From FEN-1350 sp964643355 (GTDB lineage Bacteria > Planctomycetota > Phycisphaerae > Sedimentisphaerales > Anaerohalosphaeraceae): 64,000 nt of DNA. Position 1 is the first letter of the stretch. Every line of letters begins with the position of its first letter. The notes beneath the pieces were generated by a model. That model had not been told where the DNA came from. It made no database searches and saw only the letters and a program-made list of their open reading frames with translations. Positions 8,317 through 18,263 of the stretch are shown here, in pieces. Both the position numbers and the translations under genes were made by a program. The stretch spans positions 79,556 through 143,555 of the forward strand of contig CAZXPW010000002.1 of NCBI GenBank assembly GCA_964643355.1, given 5' to 3'.

Positions 8317-9965
8317 GGCGAGGCCTTCGTCGCAGAAGCATCCACCCCAAGAACTTTTTGCATGGCGACCACCGCCGGATCACCGGGGAAATAATGATCC
8401 GCTATCACGACCATATCACGGGCCTTATCGACAGTCCCTTCCTGAAAATAAAAATAGGACAACAACAGGGCCAATAGTCCCGAATCGCTCTCTTTCTGGA
8501 ATTTGAGAATCTCTCGGATACGACTTTGATACAGGTCAAGATTCTCGGAGTTTGTCGCGGGCCGAGCATCCTGGGATTGAAGGGAACCGACCCCATTGCC
8601 CCCAAGCTGGTTCAAAATGTCGACCTTCTCCCCGCCCAGTTCCGGCCGAAGGATCAGACTTTGTCGAAGGGATTGGGCGCTGCTCAGATATGCTCCCGCC
8701 GAAAACAGGGCCAGGCATTGCTTCAGATAGATGTTCGGATTCTCGCTTTGCCAGACTGTTGCCAGGGTATAGGCATCGGCGGCTCGATAGTATTGTCGTT
8801 TGACCATAAATTGATCGCCCTGACGGATGTAGTCGGCGGTCTTATCCGCGGTCAGGGTTTCGAGATTTTTATAGGGTCCCAGAAGTTGACGAATACGAGT
8901 CCGCTGCTCAGGCGAAGGCAAACGGAAGGATGGTTCACGGGATGTGGAGGATTGAACCGCCTCGTCCGTCGGCGTTTCGGTCGTTTCGGCGGATGTCTTC
9001 GAATGCGGAGGAAGGGGAGGAAGAGCGGAATCGGTTTCGGCCGAATCGGTCTTGGAAGTCGAACCGGAGGAACGACTCGTTCTGAATCCGGATTGCGTTC
9101 GGGTTTCGGAATCCGGATCGAGAAGATTTTCCAGCTCCTTTCTCATCTCCTCAAGCTGCTCTCGCTGGATCCGAAGGCGCTCGGCCTCGGTCAATTGAAC
9201 CGGCTCCACGGGGCCAAGCGGTTTTTCGGGAAAAATCGGCCGGAGGGGATCGTCAATCCCAAATTTCGAGTTATTCTGATTCGCCTCCCGGGTTTCTTCG
9301 GTCGTTTCCAAAAGCTGGCGGAGTCGAGGATTCAGCCGTGCCAACTGCTCCGAATCGAGTTTATCAACTTGGTCTTCCAGGATCGCCAGTTCGCGCAGTC
9401 CCATTTGCTGGATGATCAAGGATTCCAGTTCGGTGGTCTCCTGCCAGGCGGGCCTTTGGGGTTGGCTCAATCGCTGCAGATCCGTCAACTGGGGAACCGA
9501 TATTCGGGCGATTCCGGTCGGGGTGGTAATCATCGGTCGCGACAAACTCGATAGTCCCGCGGCCTGAAAACTTGTTGTCGCTCGCATCGGATCATAATAC
9601 GGCCGGGAGGAATCGCCATACGGAGCGACATACGGAGTTCCGGCTGAACGACGGAGAAAAGAGCTCACCGATGTGGATCCGGAATCGGATAATCCAATCC
9701 CCAGTTGAGAGGGAGCCGTGTAGGGCAATGAGCCGCGAAATTCCCGGCCTCCGGCCACATTGCCCGTCACGATATCATTGGCCGAGTTAAACCGCATCCG
9801 GGGCCGCTCAAACGCGCCGTCGGTGGGAACGCTGGTCGGATTGCGGACCGGAGAGGAAATATTCGGGGTTCCGCTGGGAGGCGTTGTGAAAGGACTGGAC
9901 GAGGGCTGGGCGAATGCCGAACCCAACAAGGCGATCAGCAAGATCGGGCATCGGTTTGGTTTCAT
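8313..9965 (-). CDS. Secreted Ser/Pro-rich protein with coiled coil and TPR-like C-terminus
   Basis: 550 residues, not recognised as a named family. Residues 1-20 look like a signal peptide (ILLIALLGSAFAQ). A low-complexity Ser/Pro/Arg-rich region extends to about 165; residues about 175-280 are charged and helical, with a run like EAERLRIQREQLEEMRKELE suggesting a short coiled coil; residues about 300-350 are Ser/Thr-rich linker. From about 365 to 535, helical repeats (YIRQGDQFMVKRQYYRAADA, LLSYFYFQEGTVDKARDMVV) resemble tetratricopeptide repeats. It overlaps nadK upstream by ATGA and dinG downstream by TTGA, so it is translationally coupled to both. A periplasmic scaffold is inference only; why it sits between cytosolic genes is unclear. 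Confidence 0.75.
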   Translation of the reverse strand: MKPNRCPILLIALLGSAFAQPSSSPFTTPPSGTPNISSPVRNPTSVPTDGAFERPRMRFNSANDIVTGNVAGGREFRGSLPYTAPSQLGIGLSDSGSTSVSSFLRRSAGTPYVAPYGDSSRPYYDPMRATTSFQAAGLSSLSRPMITTPTGIARISVPQLTDLQRLSQPQRPAWQETTELESLIIQQMGLRELAILEDQVDKLDSEQLARLNPRLRQLLETTEETREANQNNSKFGIDDPLRPIFPEKPLGPVEPVQLTEAERLRIQREQLEEMRKELENLLDPDSETRTQSGFRTSRSSGSTSKTDSAETDSALPPLPPHSKTSAETTETPTDEAVQSSTSREPSFRLPSPEQRTRIRQLLGPYKNLETLTADKTADYIRQGDQFMVKRQYYRAADAYTLATVWQSENPNIYLKQCLALFSAGAYLSSAQSLRQSLILRPELGGEKVDILNQLGGNGVGSLQSQDARPATNSENLDLYQSRIREILKFQKESDSGLLALLLSYFYFQEGTVDKARDMVVIADHYFPGDPAVVAMQKVLGVDASATKASP

Positions 9966-10861
9966 GTCGTTCCTCTGTCTTCTGATAGATCATCCCCGGC
10001 GAAAGAATCCTCGACGGCCGAATAGGTCGGCTTCTCAGCCCACTTGAGTTTTCCGGCCAATGTGTCCCACAAGGTTCGCATGGGATTGTTTACAACGGAA
10101 AAACTACCGCTATGTCGTCGGACCTCGATGATATCCGAGGGGTTCAAAGAATGTTCGAGCTGCCCGTCCAGAATCAGCGTTGTTCCGGGATTGACGCGAA
10201 CGGGATGAATCCGCACCACCGAATCAGACCGGATCACGATCGGCCGGAAACTGAGCGAATGCGGACATACGGGCGTGATCACGAACGCCTCCAGATCCGC
10301 CGCCAGGATCGGCCCGCCGGCGGACAAACTATAGGCCGTCGAACCGGTCGGCGTGGAGATAATCAGACCATCAGCTACACACGCGACCAGCGGTTCATTC
10401 TGCACGGTCATCTTCAACTCGATCAGCTTAAAGGGCAGACCGTTGGTAATAATCATATCGTTGACGGCCGTCGAGGCAAACACGGTTTTGCCCTCGCGCT
10501 GGACGGTACAAACCAGCATCATGCGTTTTTCGATTACGGGATCCGAGACGATTCGATCGAACAGCCGTTCCAGCTCATCCAGGGCGAATTCGGCCAGAAA
10601 TCCAAGCTTTCCAATGTTCACGCCGATCACGGGAATTGCATTATCCGCCAGGGCCCGTGCGGCCGCCAAAATCGTGCCGTCTCCCCCGAAAACAACGGCA
10701 AAGTCGGCCTGACGAACCATCTCGGAATCGCAATTTCCATCAAATCCGTTACTCAAAATACGGGCTTTACCGCTGATGAATCGAACAAATTGATCCATTG
10801 CCGCCTTGGCGCGGCGACGGTTCGGGTCGCCAAACAAAATCAATGTCGGTTGCTTGGTCAA
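9962..10861 (-). CDS. nadK: NAD kinase NadK
   Basis: Cytoplasmic enzyme that phosphorylates NAD to NADP using ATP or polyphosphate. Seen: the GGDGT motif at residues 59-63, the conserved NDMIITNG segment, the TPTGSTAYSLSAGGPI substrate-binding loop, and CPHSLSFRPIV. Length 299 residues is typical. It is the first gene of a three-gene minus-strand operon with the TPR-like protein and dinG; the start of the next gene overlaps its stop as ATGA. The 156-base gap upstream (10862-11017) is AT-rich and should hold the promoter, but no -35/-10 pair is convincing. Confidence 0.93.
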   Translation of the reverse strand: MTKQPTLILFGDPNRRRAKAAMDQFVRFISGKARILSNGFDGNCDSEMVRQADFAVVFGGDGTILAAARALADNAIPVIGVNIGKLGFLAEFALDELERLFDRIVSDPVIEKRMMLVCTVQREGKTVFASTAVNDMIITNGLPFKLIELKMTVQNEPLVACVADGLIISTPTGSTAYSLSAGGPILAADLEAFVITPVCPHSLSFRPIVIRSDSVVRIHPVRVNPGTTLILDGQLEHSLNPSDIIEVRRHSGSFSVVNNPMRTLWDTLAGKLKWAEKPTYSAVEDSFAGDDLSEDRGTT

Positions 10862-11017
10862 TTCAATTTGCCTTGGGTTCTTCGGATATCATCTCTTAAC
10901 AATCGGGCATTTTAATACGGATACCTTCAATACGACCAAAAGTCAATTCACCTTCCTATATATATCGGATTGATTCGGGTGGGGTTTGCAGAAAAGTTAA
11001 AAGGAAACAAAGGGTAC

Positions 11018-14000
11018 TTATTTGCTTCCAACCGCAGGAAAGGGTATCGGCAAGGAAATCCCCGGGTAAACGAAATACAACCAACAACGACAGATCGGCT
11101 TGCGAAGGATTACCCGGGCCGCCTGTGCGTAATAAGCCAATTGATCTCGATACAAGTTGGCCCGGTCAGAGACTTCCGAAGCCGAAATCCGGTCGGATTT
11201 GAAATCCACAAGGACAAGTCCCTCGCCGTCTGGAATGACCAGGTCAACAATCCCCTGAACGATCATCTGATCGTCGATTGGAGTCTTTCGGATGGACAAT
11301 TGCGGATTGGACAACGAAAACGGCTCAGACAGATCTCTGACCGGTACCGTCATCGTAAATGGCCATTCGCGGAACAATCCTCGGCCGTTGGCTACAGCCA
11401 GTCGGCCCGGGTCCGAGTCAAAAAAGGCATGGATTCGGGCTGGATCGAGATAAGAAATAAGAAAAGAAGGGATTTGACCGTCTTTAACCAACCGTTGGAT
11501 CGTCTCCACAATTCGTTTGCGATCCGGCGGAGTTGACAGATCGAGGGTTTCAAAGATTCGATGAATCGCCGTCCCAAGCCCTCGGAAATCCGGCCCTCCA
11601 GAAATTTCATCGGATTGCATCGCCCGCGGGAAACGACTCAAACAACGGGAGAAGTCCATCCGGGCATACTCATCGTTGCGGTGGGTCAACTCGCTGACGG
11701 ATATCTTGGCCGGTAGAATCGTAAAGTCCGCGAACGGATATCGCCAAGAGAGGGATTGCGCCATCTCTTCCACGGCGCGTTCAACGACGGAATTCGAAGC
11801 CGACAGGGATTCGGTGGAATTCAAAAAAGGATCTCGGAAGCGTTTTCGATCGAGAATCCGTTGCGACAAAACCTCCAGTTCCGACCTGGAAACGATCTCG
11901 ATCCGACACCGCCGTTGGTCCTTCGCAAAAACCGGCCGCGCCAGATCAAACGCCGAATAGGTCGAATCCAGATCCGCCAGGCCAAACAGGATCCAATCGA
12001 GAAACCGACGCGTCGCCGCGAGTTGCCAATCGGCCGGCCCTTTGGGATCGACCGAACAGTTTTCCAGAAGAGTCGCGCATGTCTCCCGTTCCGCCGAGGC
12101 CGTCAGAATCAGTCGTTCCCGTGCCCGCGTGACGGCCACATACAGGATTCGCATCTCCTCGGCGATCGAACGGACGCATTGTTTGTCCGCGATCAGTTCG
12201 TGGATCATCGACGGGAACTTCTGCCGAAGCGTCGGCTCGATGACCCGTAAACCCAGCGTGTCTTCTTCGTCGAACAAACAATCCGATGACCGATCCGTAA
12301 GATTGAATGGACGCCCCAGATCCGCCACAAATACCACCGGGAACTCCAGCCCCTTGCTTTTGTGGATCGACAGAATCCGAACCGCATTTTCAGCCGCGTC
12401 CGGCTCGGCGGGAGCCCAGTCCAATTCCTGATCCGTAAACTGCTCCAGAAACTCCACAAATCGACCCAGCGATCCCGACCGGGAGGCCTCCGTAAAGGAC
12501 TCGAACTGGATGGCCCGATCGTGCAGTTTCATCAGATTCGCGCGACGCTGTTTTCCGTTGGGCAGGGTTGACACAAAGGCGGGATATCCCGTATCCCGAT
12601 AGATCCGCCGGATCGTTTCAGCCAGACCCGTCGTCTGCGCGACGGCACGCCATTCGTCCAGCCGCAACCATGCTTGCCGCAGGGATTCTTGCAAAGAACG
12701 GTCCGGTCCCCGATCGAGATAAGTCGTTGCCGCATCAAAGAAATCCCCCTCCGCCGCGGATACGCAGGACCGTATCTCCAGAAGTTGAGAATCCTTCAAT
12801 CGGAACATCGCGCTTCGAAGAACCGCCGCCAGCTCGATATCCCGTCGGGGATTATCCAGCACCTTCAAAACGGCCAGCATATCGGCGATTTCCGTCGCGG
12901 CGAAATATCCAGCCGCGGTTCGGCTGCTGACGGGAACGCCGGCCTGCTGAAGGATCTCGACAAATTCGACGGCTCTTCCCGACAAACTCCGCATCAAAAT
13001 GACGATATCCCCATAGGATACGGCCCGATAGCTTCCCATGGATTTGTCAAAAATCTCAAATGCCGCCCGACCGGAGTCGGCTCCGACCATCGACCGGATC
13101 TCTTCGGCGATCCAGGCCGCCTGTCGCCGGCCCGGACTGACCAGGGCGGTGTCCTCCGAGATGCCATCGAGAAAAGATTCGTTTTCCGGCGATTCGGGAT
13201 CGTCCGATTCTTCTGAATCCTTCTCCGATTGATCCAGGATGCATACGCGGACCAGGTCTTCCGGCGCCGTGTTCGCATCCAGGGGGGCATAGTCAAAGCC
13301 CGGGTGCAAAAAAGCCCGCCGGTCATAGTCGATCCCCGCTACCGAAGGCCGCATAATCCGCCCGAAAATCTGATTGGCAAAATCCAGAATCGGCTGTCGG
13401 GATCGGAAGTTGTCCGTCAGATCCACCCGCTGGGGCTGGCCTGAAGCCGGCGTTTCGGCCGCCTGCTGCAGTCGGTGCAAAAAAATCTCCGGCCGACTCT
13501 GCCGAAAGGCATAAATGCTCTGCTTGATGTCGCCGACGGCAAACACATTGTCCGCCCGCCGAATCCGGTCTAGGATCGCCTGCTGAACCGGATTGATATC
13601 CTGGTATTCGTCGATAAATATATACCGGAATCGATCGCGCAGAACGCCGGCGACCGAATCCGTTTCGGCCAGCATCTCCAGCGCCCGATGCTCCAGATCC
13701 GCAAAATCCAGCGCGTTGCGATGTCGTTTGGCCGCGGCATACGCTTCATCGAATCTGCAAATCAGTTCAATCATGCAGTGCGTCTGCTCGGCCGCCATCG
13801 GAACCATTGACTCGGCAGCCGGATTCACGATCATCATCTTGCCCAGGGACTCAAACATCTTCTTTGCCTCTCGAACCGGATCCCGCACCCGATCGGCCAG
13901 TTTGTCGTCCATCCCCTTGGGTTTTCGACATTCGTTAAATCCGGGGATTGGGTCGCTCATCAAAAAATCCCGGCATTGCTGCCACTGTCCCTGTTTGAGC

Positions 14001-14785
14001 CAATCCAGGCATCGATCAATCGGTTCCAGGAATCGGTCCTGCAGGAATCGGGCCCAGTGCGAACCGGCCATCGCCGCATCGACCGCCATCGCGAACTCGA
14101 TCCGCCCGCGGCAATCGTACAGTCGTGCGGCCACAACCTCGCTTCGACGACGCTGAAACCACTCCGAATGCAGGGCCTGAAGTTCCACAACCGTCCGGGC
14201 CCGCGTTAGCCAGTCCGGCCGACCGACCACCGAATCCAGATATGCCGAACCACGCAGGATTTGCGAAAGAAAACCACCCTCGCCTCCCCCGAAATGTCGT
14301 CCCGTCAGCAAATCCGGCAATCGCGCCCCAAGATCCGGATCCTCCCATGCCCGTTCCATCACGGATTCCAGAATTTCGGCTCGCAGCAACTGCTGTTCGT
14401 CGGGATCCAGGATTCGAAATCCCGGATCCAGCCCTTGCTCATAAAAGAATTCCGTCAGGATTCGCTTGCAAAAGGAATGAATCGTGCTGATCCACGCCCC
14501 GTCGAGCTGCATCAGTTGCCTTCGGATCCGCGCGTCGCCGCCGATAGTTTCCCGTTGGAGTCGCTCGGCGATCCGATTGCGCATTTCTTCCGAAGCCGCA
14601 TCGGTAAAGGTCAGAGCCAAAATCTGTCCCACATCGGCCGGAGCTTCCGGATCCAGCAGACACTGTAAGTATCGTTCGGTCAGAACGGCCGTTTTGCCCG
14701 TGCCGGCCGAAGCGGTCACCAGCGTCTCGCGGCCTCGTGCCGCGATTGCCGTCTGTTGACCGGGAGTCCAAGATCGCTTAGCCAT
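11018..14785 (-). CDS. addA: AddA-type helicase-nuclease subunit
   Basis: UvrD-like superfamily 1 helicase fused to a RecB-family nuclease, part of the AddAB double-strand-break resection complex. Seen: Walker A ASAGTGKT at residues 25-32, IFIDEYQDINPVQQ (motif II), VGDIKQSIYAFRQSRP (motif III), DNFRSRQPIL (motif IV), VRILSIHKSKGLEFPVV (motif V), YVAVTRARERLILT (motif VI), and C-terminal nuclease motif GLVLVDFKSDRIS. Length 1255 residues matches AddA. The ATG at 14785 (MAKRSWT) is preceded by GGGGG 6 bases upstream; a TTG two codons earlier is less likely. It overlaps the end of addB by 8 bases, indicating a coupled operon. Confidence 0.92.
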   Translation of the reverse strand: MAKRSWTPGQQTAIAARGRETLVTASAGTGKTAVLTERYLQCLLDPEAPADVGQILALTFTDAASEEMRNRIAERLQRETIGGDARIRRQLMQLDGAWISTIHSFCKRILTEFFYEQGLDPGFRILDPDEQQLLRAEILESVMERAWEDPDLGARLPDLLTGRHFGGGEGGFLSQILRGSAYLDSVVGRPDWLTRARTVVELQALHSEWFQRRRSEVVAARLYDCRGRIEFAMAVDAAMAGSHWARFLQDRFLEPIDRCLDWLKQGQWQQCRDFLMSDPIPGFNECRKPKGMDDKLADRVRDPVREAKKMFESLGKMMIVNPAAESMVPMAAEQTHCMIELICRFDEAYAAAKRHRNALDFADLEHRALEMLAETDSVAGVLRDRFRYIFIDEYQDINPVQQAILDRIRRADNVFAVGDIKQSIYAFRQSRPEIFLHRLQQAAETPASGQPQRVDLTDNFRSRQPILDFANQIFGRIMRPSVAGIDYDRRAFLHPGFDYAPLDANTAPEDLVRVCILDQSEKDSEESDDPESPENESFLDGISEDTALVSPGRRQAAWIAEEIRSMVGADSGRAAFEIFDKSMGSYRAVSYGDIVILMRSLSGRAVEFVEILQQAGVPVSSRTAAGYFAATEIADMLAVLKVLDNPRRDIELAAVLRSAMFRLKDSQLLEIRSCVSAAEGDFFDAATTYLDRGPDRSLQESLRQAWLRLDEWRAVAQTTGLAETIRRIYRDTGYPAFVSTLPNGKQRRANLMKLHDRAIQFESFTEASRSGSLGRFVEFLEQFTDQELDWAPAEPDAAENAVRILSIHKSKGLEFPVVFVADLGRPFNLTDRSSDCLFDEEDTLGLRVIEPTLRQKFPSMIHELIADKQCVRSIAEEMRILYVAVTRARERLILTASAERETCATLLENCSVDPKGPADWQLAATRRFLDWILFGLADLDSTYSAFDLARPVFAKDQRRCRIEIVSRSELEVLSQRILDRKRFRDPFLNSTESLSASNSVVERAVEEMAQSLSWRYPFADFTILPAKISVSELTHRNDEYARMDFSRCLSRFPRAMQSDEISGGPDFRGLGTAIHRIFETLDLSTPPDRKRIVETIQRLVKDGQIPSFLISYLDPARIHAFFDSDPGRLAVANGRGLFREWPFTMTVPVRDLSEPFSLSNPQLSIRKTPIDDQMIVQGIVDLVIPDGEGLVLVDFKSDRISASEVSDRANLYRDQLAYYAQAARVILRKPICRCWLYFVYPGISLPIPFPAVGSK

Positions 14786-17700
14786 GTTCAACCCCCGCCA
14801 ACTCGTCCAGAAATTTCGTCTTGTTTACGACTACGATCGATCGATACTCATTGATCTGCCAGTCAAACTTGCATACCGCGCGATACTCGCATTGCGAACA
14901 CGGCGATTGATTGCCGAACCGATACGGCCGAATCGCAATCTCTCCGGACACGATTGCCTGAGCCGTCTCCCGGATAACCCGTTCGGTAAAAGTCAGCAGC
15001 GCCGCAAAATCATGTGGTCGCAGAGCCCCGCTGGTTCCATACCGACCAAAAGGTCCATCCTTCTGAGAAACAAAAAAGTTATAATACTTGCTATGTTGTG
15101 AAACTTGCGGATCAAGCGAATGTGCAAATCGTCCATCAAACACCCCAACGGCCTTTGCCATCCTCTTCGCCTCGTTGTCTTCGTCCTTCTCTCCCGGACC
15201 GATCCCCCAACGGAATATCTGTTTCGGCGGTTTCAGTTCAATCGGAAGAAAAAACGCCCCCGCCACCTGCTCAACCCGCGGTATTCGTCCCGCCGCAATC
15301 AGATAGATGGGCAACTGGAGATCGATCCGGCCGGCCAGATGACTCCAGTTGATGAACCGACCCCGCAGCTTGTAATCAAACACGATCGCCGTCTTCGTTC
15401 CATCGATGACGGCAGCGTCGATCCGATCGATCGAACCGCACAGCAGGATTCGGATTCCTCCCCCCCCGTCAAGCTCAATGCGGACCTGTTTTTCCCCGGG
15501 GCCGAACCCCGCCTCTGCCGCGATCGGCCGAAAAACCCCCGCCCTGCAGATGCCAGCCATGTTCAACACCGCATCGCACAGAATCTCCCGGCCCGACTGG
15601 ATCCGCCAGTTGTCCTGACGGCTGTGGCGAATCAGATTCGTACAGGCCGGATGAGTCCGGATCTCGTCGTCAAACAAAGCGGCGGTGCGATCCCGCAAGA
15701 CCTCGTCCGACGCGCTGGCGATATCCAGTTTGTCTTTGCCAAGTTCATAAAACAATCGTTCGAGTACGCGGTGATACAGATTGCCCAGATCCGGCGGTTC
15801 CAGCCGCAACACTTCGCGCGATCGAAGTTCCAGGAGATATCGAGAGAAAAACTGGTAGGGACATCGAGCGAACGATTCTACCCGCGTGGCCGAAAGCGGC
15901 AATACCTTGGGCCATCGCCGTCGAATCAGATTCGCATCGAGCTCGACGACATTCTGATACGCCAGTCCCCCGCAAAGCGGATTCGTTATAGCGGCCAGTT
16001 CCGGGTGCTCCGCTCTGGGCAGATGCCGGAGCAATCGCAATCCAAGCTCCCGCGCATCCCGCTGATCCGAACAAATCAACCGGCTGAGCCGATCCTGCAG
16101 GTCCAACGGACCGGAAAGGGAATCCCAGGGTTGGTCAAATCCCTCCGTTTGGGCCTTCAGACCCAGCCGGTCTTTCAGGATCTGCACGAACCTTGACGGA
16201 TACGCCTCCGACCCGCCGGAATCCATCCGTGGAAAACTGATAACCAATCGCTCGCTGGGTCGAGTAAAGGCGATATAGGCCAGGTATTGCCGTGCGACCG
16301 TTTGCGTGACCGTCCGATCCAAAAGGAAAAACCGATGTCGGGCCGCGGCCTGGCGATCGCTTTCGCTCAGGATCGGATCTTCGCTTAGCGGGACCGGAAA
16401 CTGTTTTTGCGTGGCTCCGATCAAAAACACCGCCTTCAGGTCGGGATGCCGGCTTCGCTCGATCGAACCGACCAGAACCTGATCGATCATCGGGGGAATC
16501 TGTTTGAGTACCAGTTGTCCCATCGCCGCGCGGAGAACGAAGAACTGCTCCGATGGCTCCATGGGCTGATCGTGAAAGATATCCGTAAACTCGTCCAGAA
16601 GATCAACCAGTTTGTCGAACAATTGCCGATGGATCACCGCCTGCTGCGGACAGGACCGTCCCATTTCGTCCAGTTTGCGGGGAATCTGCAGGCGATCCAT
16701 CAATCCCCAGACGGCTCGAACAAACTCTTCTGCCGACAAAGGCCGTACCTCTCCCGATAATCCAAGCTTGTCCCGTACTTCCAGCAAGGGATCGACGGCC
16801 TGCCTTCGAATCGCGTGAATTCGCTCCAGATCCCATCGCCTCTGCCGTTCGCGATCCTCCCGCAGGTTGGCGTCGGTGTACGGCCACGGGTCGGGATTTG
16901 TCCAGTCACTACGATTGATGCCGAAAGCCAGACAGTAATTCTCCAGCAGGGCGACTGAATCGGGATCGACCGGACCCAGAGGAGATTTCAGCCAGGCGAT
17001 CACATCCCTCGTATGAAAACCTTCCAGAACCGCCGTAAAACCGTTGCGGATCATCTCAATCATCGGATGCTGCTGGATCGATCTTGGCCGGTCGAGAAAG
17101 CAGGGAATTCCCGCGTCCGCAAACGCCCCCTCCAGATACGGCTGATACGCCTTCAGATCGGAGACGACCACGGCGATGTCGCGATAGCGATAACCCCCGC
17201 CCCGAACCAATTGACGGATGCGCCGAACAACGGCCTCGGCTTCGGCGCGGGGATCCAGGGCTGTGACAATCTGAACTTGTTGTCCGGCCTGGCGTTTGAC
17301 AGTCTCCGGGATCTCCCCAATTGTCGGATCAAACGCCAACCGCTCGATCCAGCCCAGGGCCGAACTCTTGTCGAATCGGCGGACCTCAGGAAGCGCCAAT
17401 GGCGAACGAATGGGAATTCGCGCCCGCCGCAGCGTTGCCAGCAAATCACAATAGGTCTTCTCCGTCGGAAGAAATAAACTGTTCGGATCCAGCCGATTGG
17501 GATCGGTATTGTTCAGGTCCAGGATCGTCGGATCCAGACACAGCGCGATCTCGCTTTCCGTGGAGACCTGGATCAGCGAGACCAGGATGGCCTGTTCCTG
17601 CTGCGTAAATCCCGCAAAACCGTCCACCCAAAGCCGCGCGCCGCGCAGACGGGGACAGTCCGCCACGGTGTGCTGAACATGCGTAAGTTGTTGTTCGGGA

Positions 17701-18242
17701 TCCAGGAAAAGATCGGCTTTGCGATCCAAAAATTGGCGGTAGTGTTCATACACAACCGCAATGTCTTCAATCTTTCGCGTCAGTCTCGCTTCGGAGGGCT
17801 GCTGAGCCAGTTCGGCCAGAAATTGTCGCACATCCTGCGGTTCCTTGGCCGACTGGTGGAGTTCCACAATGATCCGGGCCAAGTGCCGCGCCAACCCGGC
17901 GGTGTCGGCCGCACGGGAAAACATCGATAACGAAACCCGGCATTGCCGGAGGATCGAATAGACGATCATCTCCCGGCCGACCCGCGAGATCGTTTGCCGT
18001 GCCTGCGGAGAGCCGGCCGATAGAAAAGTCAACCGGTCAAATGACAACACCTGCAACCGGCTGAATCCCGCGATGTCTCCATGCGAAAGGATCGCTCGCT
18101 CGGCTTGAAAACTCGCCTGCTCCGGCACCAGCAAAACCAGCGGCTCTCCTTCCGGCCCGTCGCGAAGCGCGGCCGTCACGGCGTCGATGCAATGCCGCGT
18201 CTTGCCCGTTCCGCTGCGCCCCAATACAAACCGGACCCCCAT
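14778..18242 (-). CDS. addB: AddB-type subunit of ATP-dependent helicase/nuclease
   Basis: Partner of AddA: an inactivated helicase fold plus a nuclease domain closed by an Fe-S staple. Seen: Walker A GRSGTGKT at residues 8-15, the AddB-like block VLSFDRLTFL, YIAFTRPSERLVISFPRMD, the nuclease motif AIVFDYKL, and the C-terminal cysteines CSQC....C in SPCSQCEYRAVCKFD, which with the Cys of ARCPYQFF would form the 4Fe-4S site. Length 1154 residues is typical of AddB. AAAGG lies about 8 bases before the ATG. The gap to the upstream gene stop (18264) is only 21 bases, so transcription may read through from it. Confidence 0.9.
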   Translation of the reverse strand: MGVRFVLGRSGTGKTRHCIDAVTAALRDGPEGEPLVLLVPEQASFQAERAILSHGDIAGFSRLQVLSFDRLTFLSAGSPQARQTISRVGREMIVYSILRQCRVSLSMFSRAADTAGLARHLARIIVELHQSAKEPQDVRQFLAELAQQPSEARLTRKIEDIAVVYEHYRQFLDRKADLFLDPEQQLTHVQHTVADCPRLRGARLWVDGFAGFTQQEQAILVSLIQVSTESEIALCLDPTILDLNNTDPNRLDPNSLFLPTEKTYCDLLATLRRARIPIRSPLALPEVRRFDKSSALGWIERLAFDPTIGEIPETVKRQAGQQVQIVTALDPRAEAEAVVRRIRQLVRGGGYRYRDIAVVVSDLKAYQPYLEGAFADAGIPCFLDRPRSIQQHPMIEMIRNGFTAVLEGFHTRDVIAWLKSPLGPVDPDSVALLENYCLAFGINRSDWTNPDPWPYTDANLREDRERQRRWDLERIHAIRRQAVDPLLEVRDKLGLSGEVRPLSAEEFVRAVWGLMDRLQIPRKLDEMGRSCPQQAVIHRQLFDKLVDLLDEFTDIFHDQPMEPSEQFFVLRAAMGQLVLKQIPPMIDQVLVGSIERSRHPDLKAVFLIGATQKQFPVPLSEDPILSESDRQAAARHRFFLLDRTVTQTVARQYLAYIAFTRPSERLVISFPRMDSGGSEAYPSRFVQILKDRLGLKAQTEGFDQPWDSLSGPLDLQDRLSRLICSDQRDARELGLRLLRHLPRAEHPELAAITNPLCGGLAYQNVVELDANLIRRRWPKVLPLSATRVESFARCPYQFFSRYLLELRSREVLRLEPPDLGNLYHRVLERLFYELGKDKLDIASASDEVLRDRTAALFDDEIRTHPACTNLIRHSRQDNWRIQSGREILCDAVLNMAGICRAGVFRPIAAEAGFGPGEKQVRIELDGGGGIRILLCGSIDRIDAAVIDGTKTAIVFDYKLRGRFINWSHLAGRIDLQLPIYLIAAGRIPRVEQVAGAFFLPIELKPPKQIFRWGIGPGEKDEDNEAKRMAKAVGVFDGRFAHSLDPQVSQHSKYYNFFVSQKDGPFGRYGTSGALRPHDFAALLTFTERVIRETAQAIVSGEIAIRPYRFGNQSPCSQCEYRAVCKFDWQINEYRSIVVVNKTKFLDELAGVEHG

Positions 18243-18263
18243 ATCCGCCGCCTTTCTCCCGCG

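Noticed and set aside
15105..16196. 363-residue plus-strand frame
   Set aside because: Antisense to addB, which has clear AddB motifs in its own frame.
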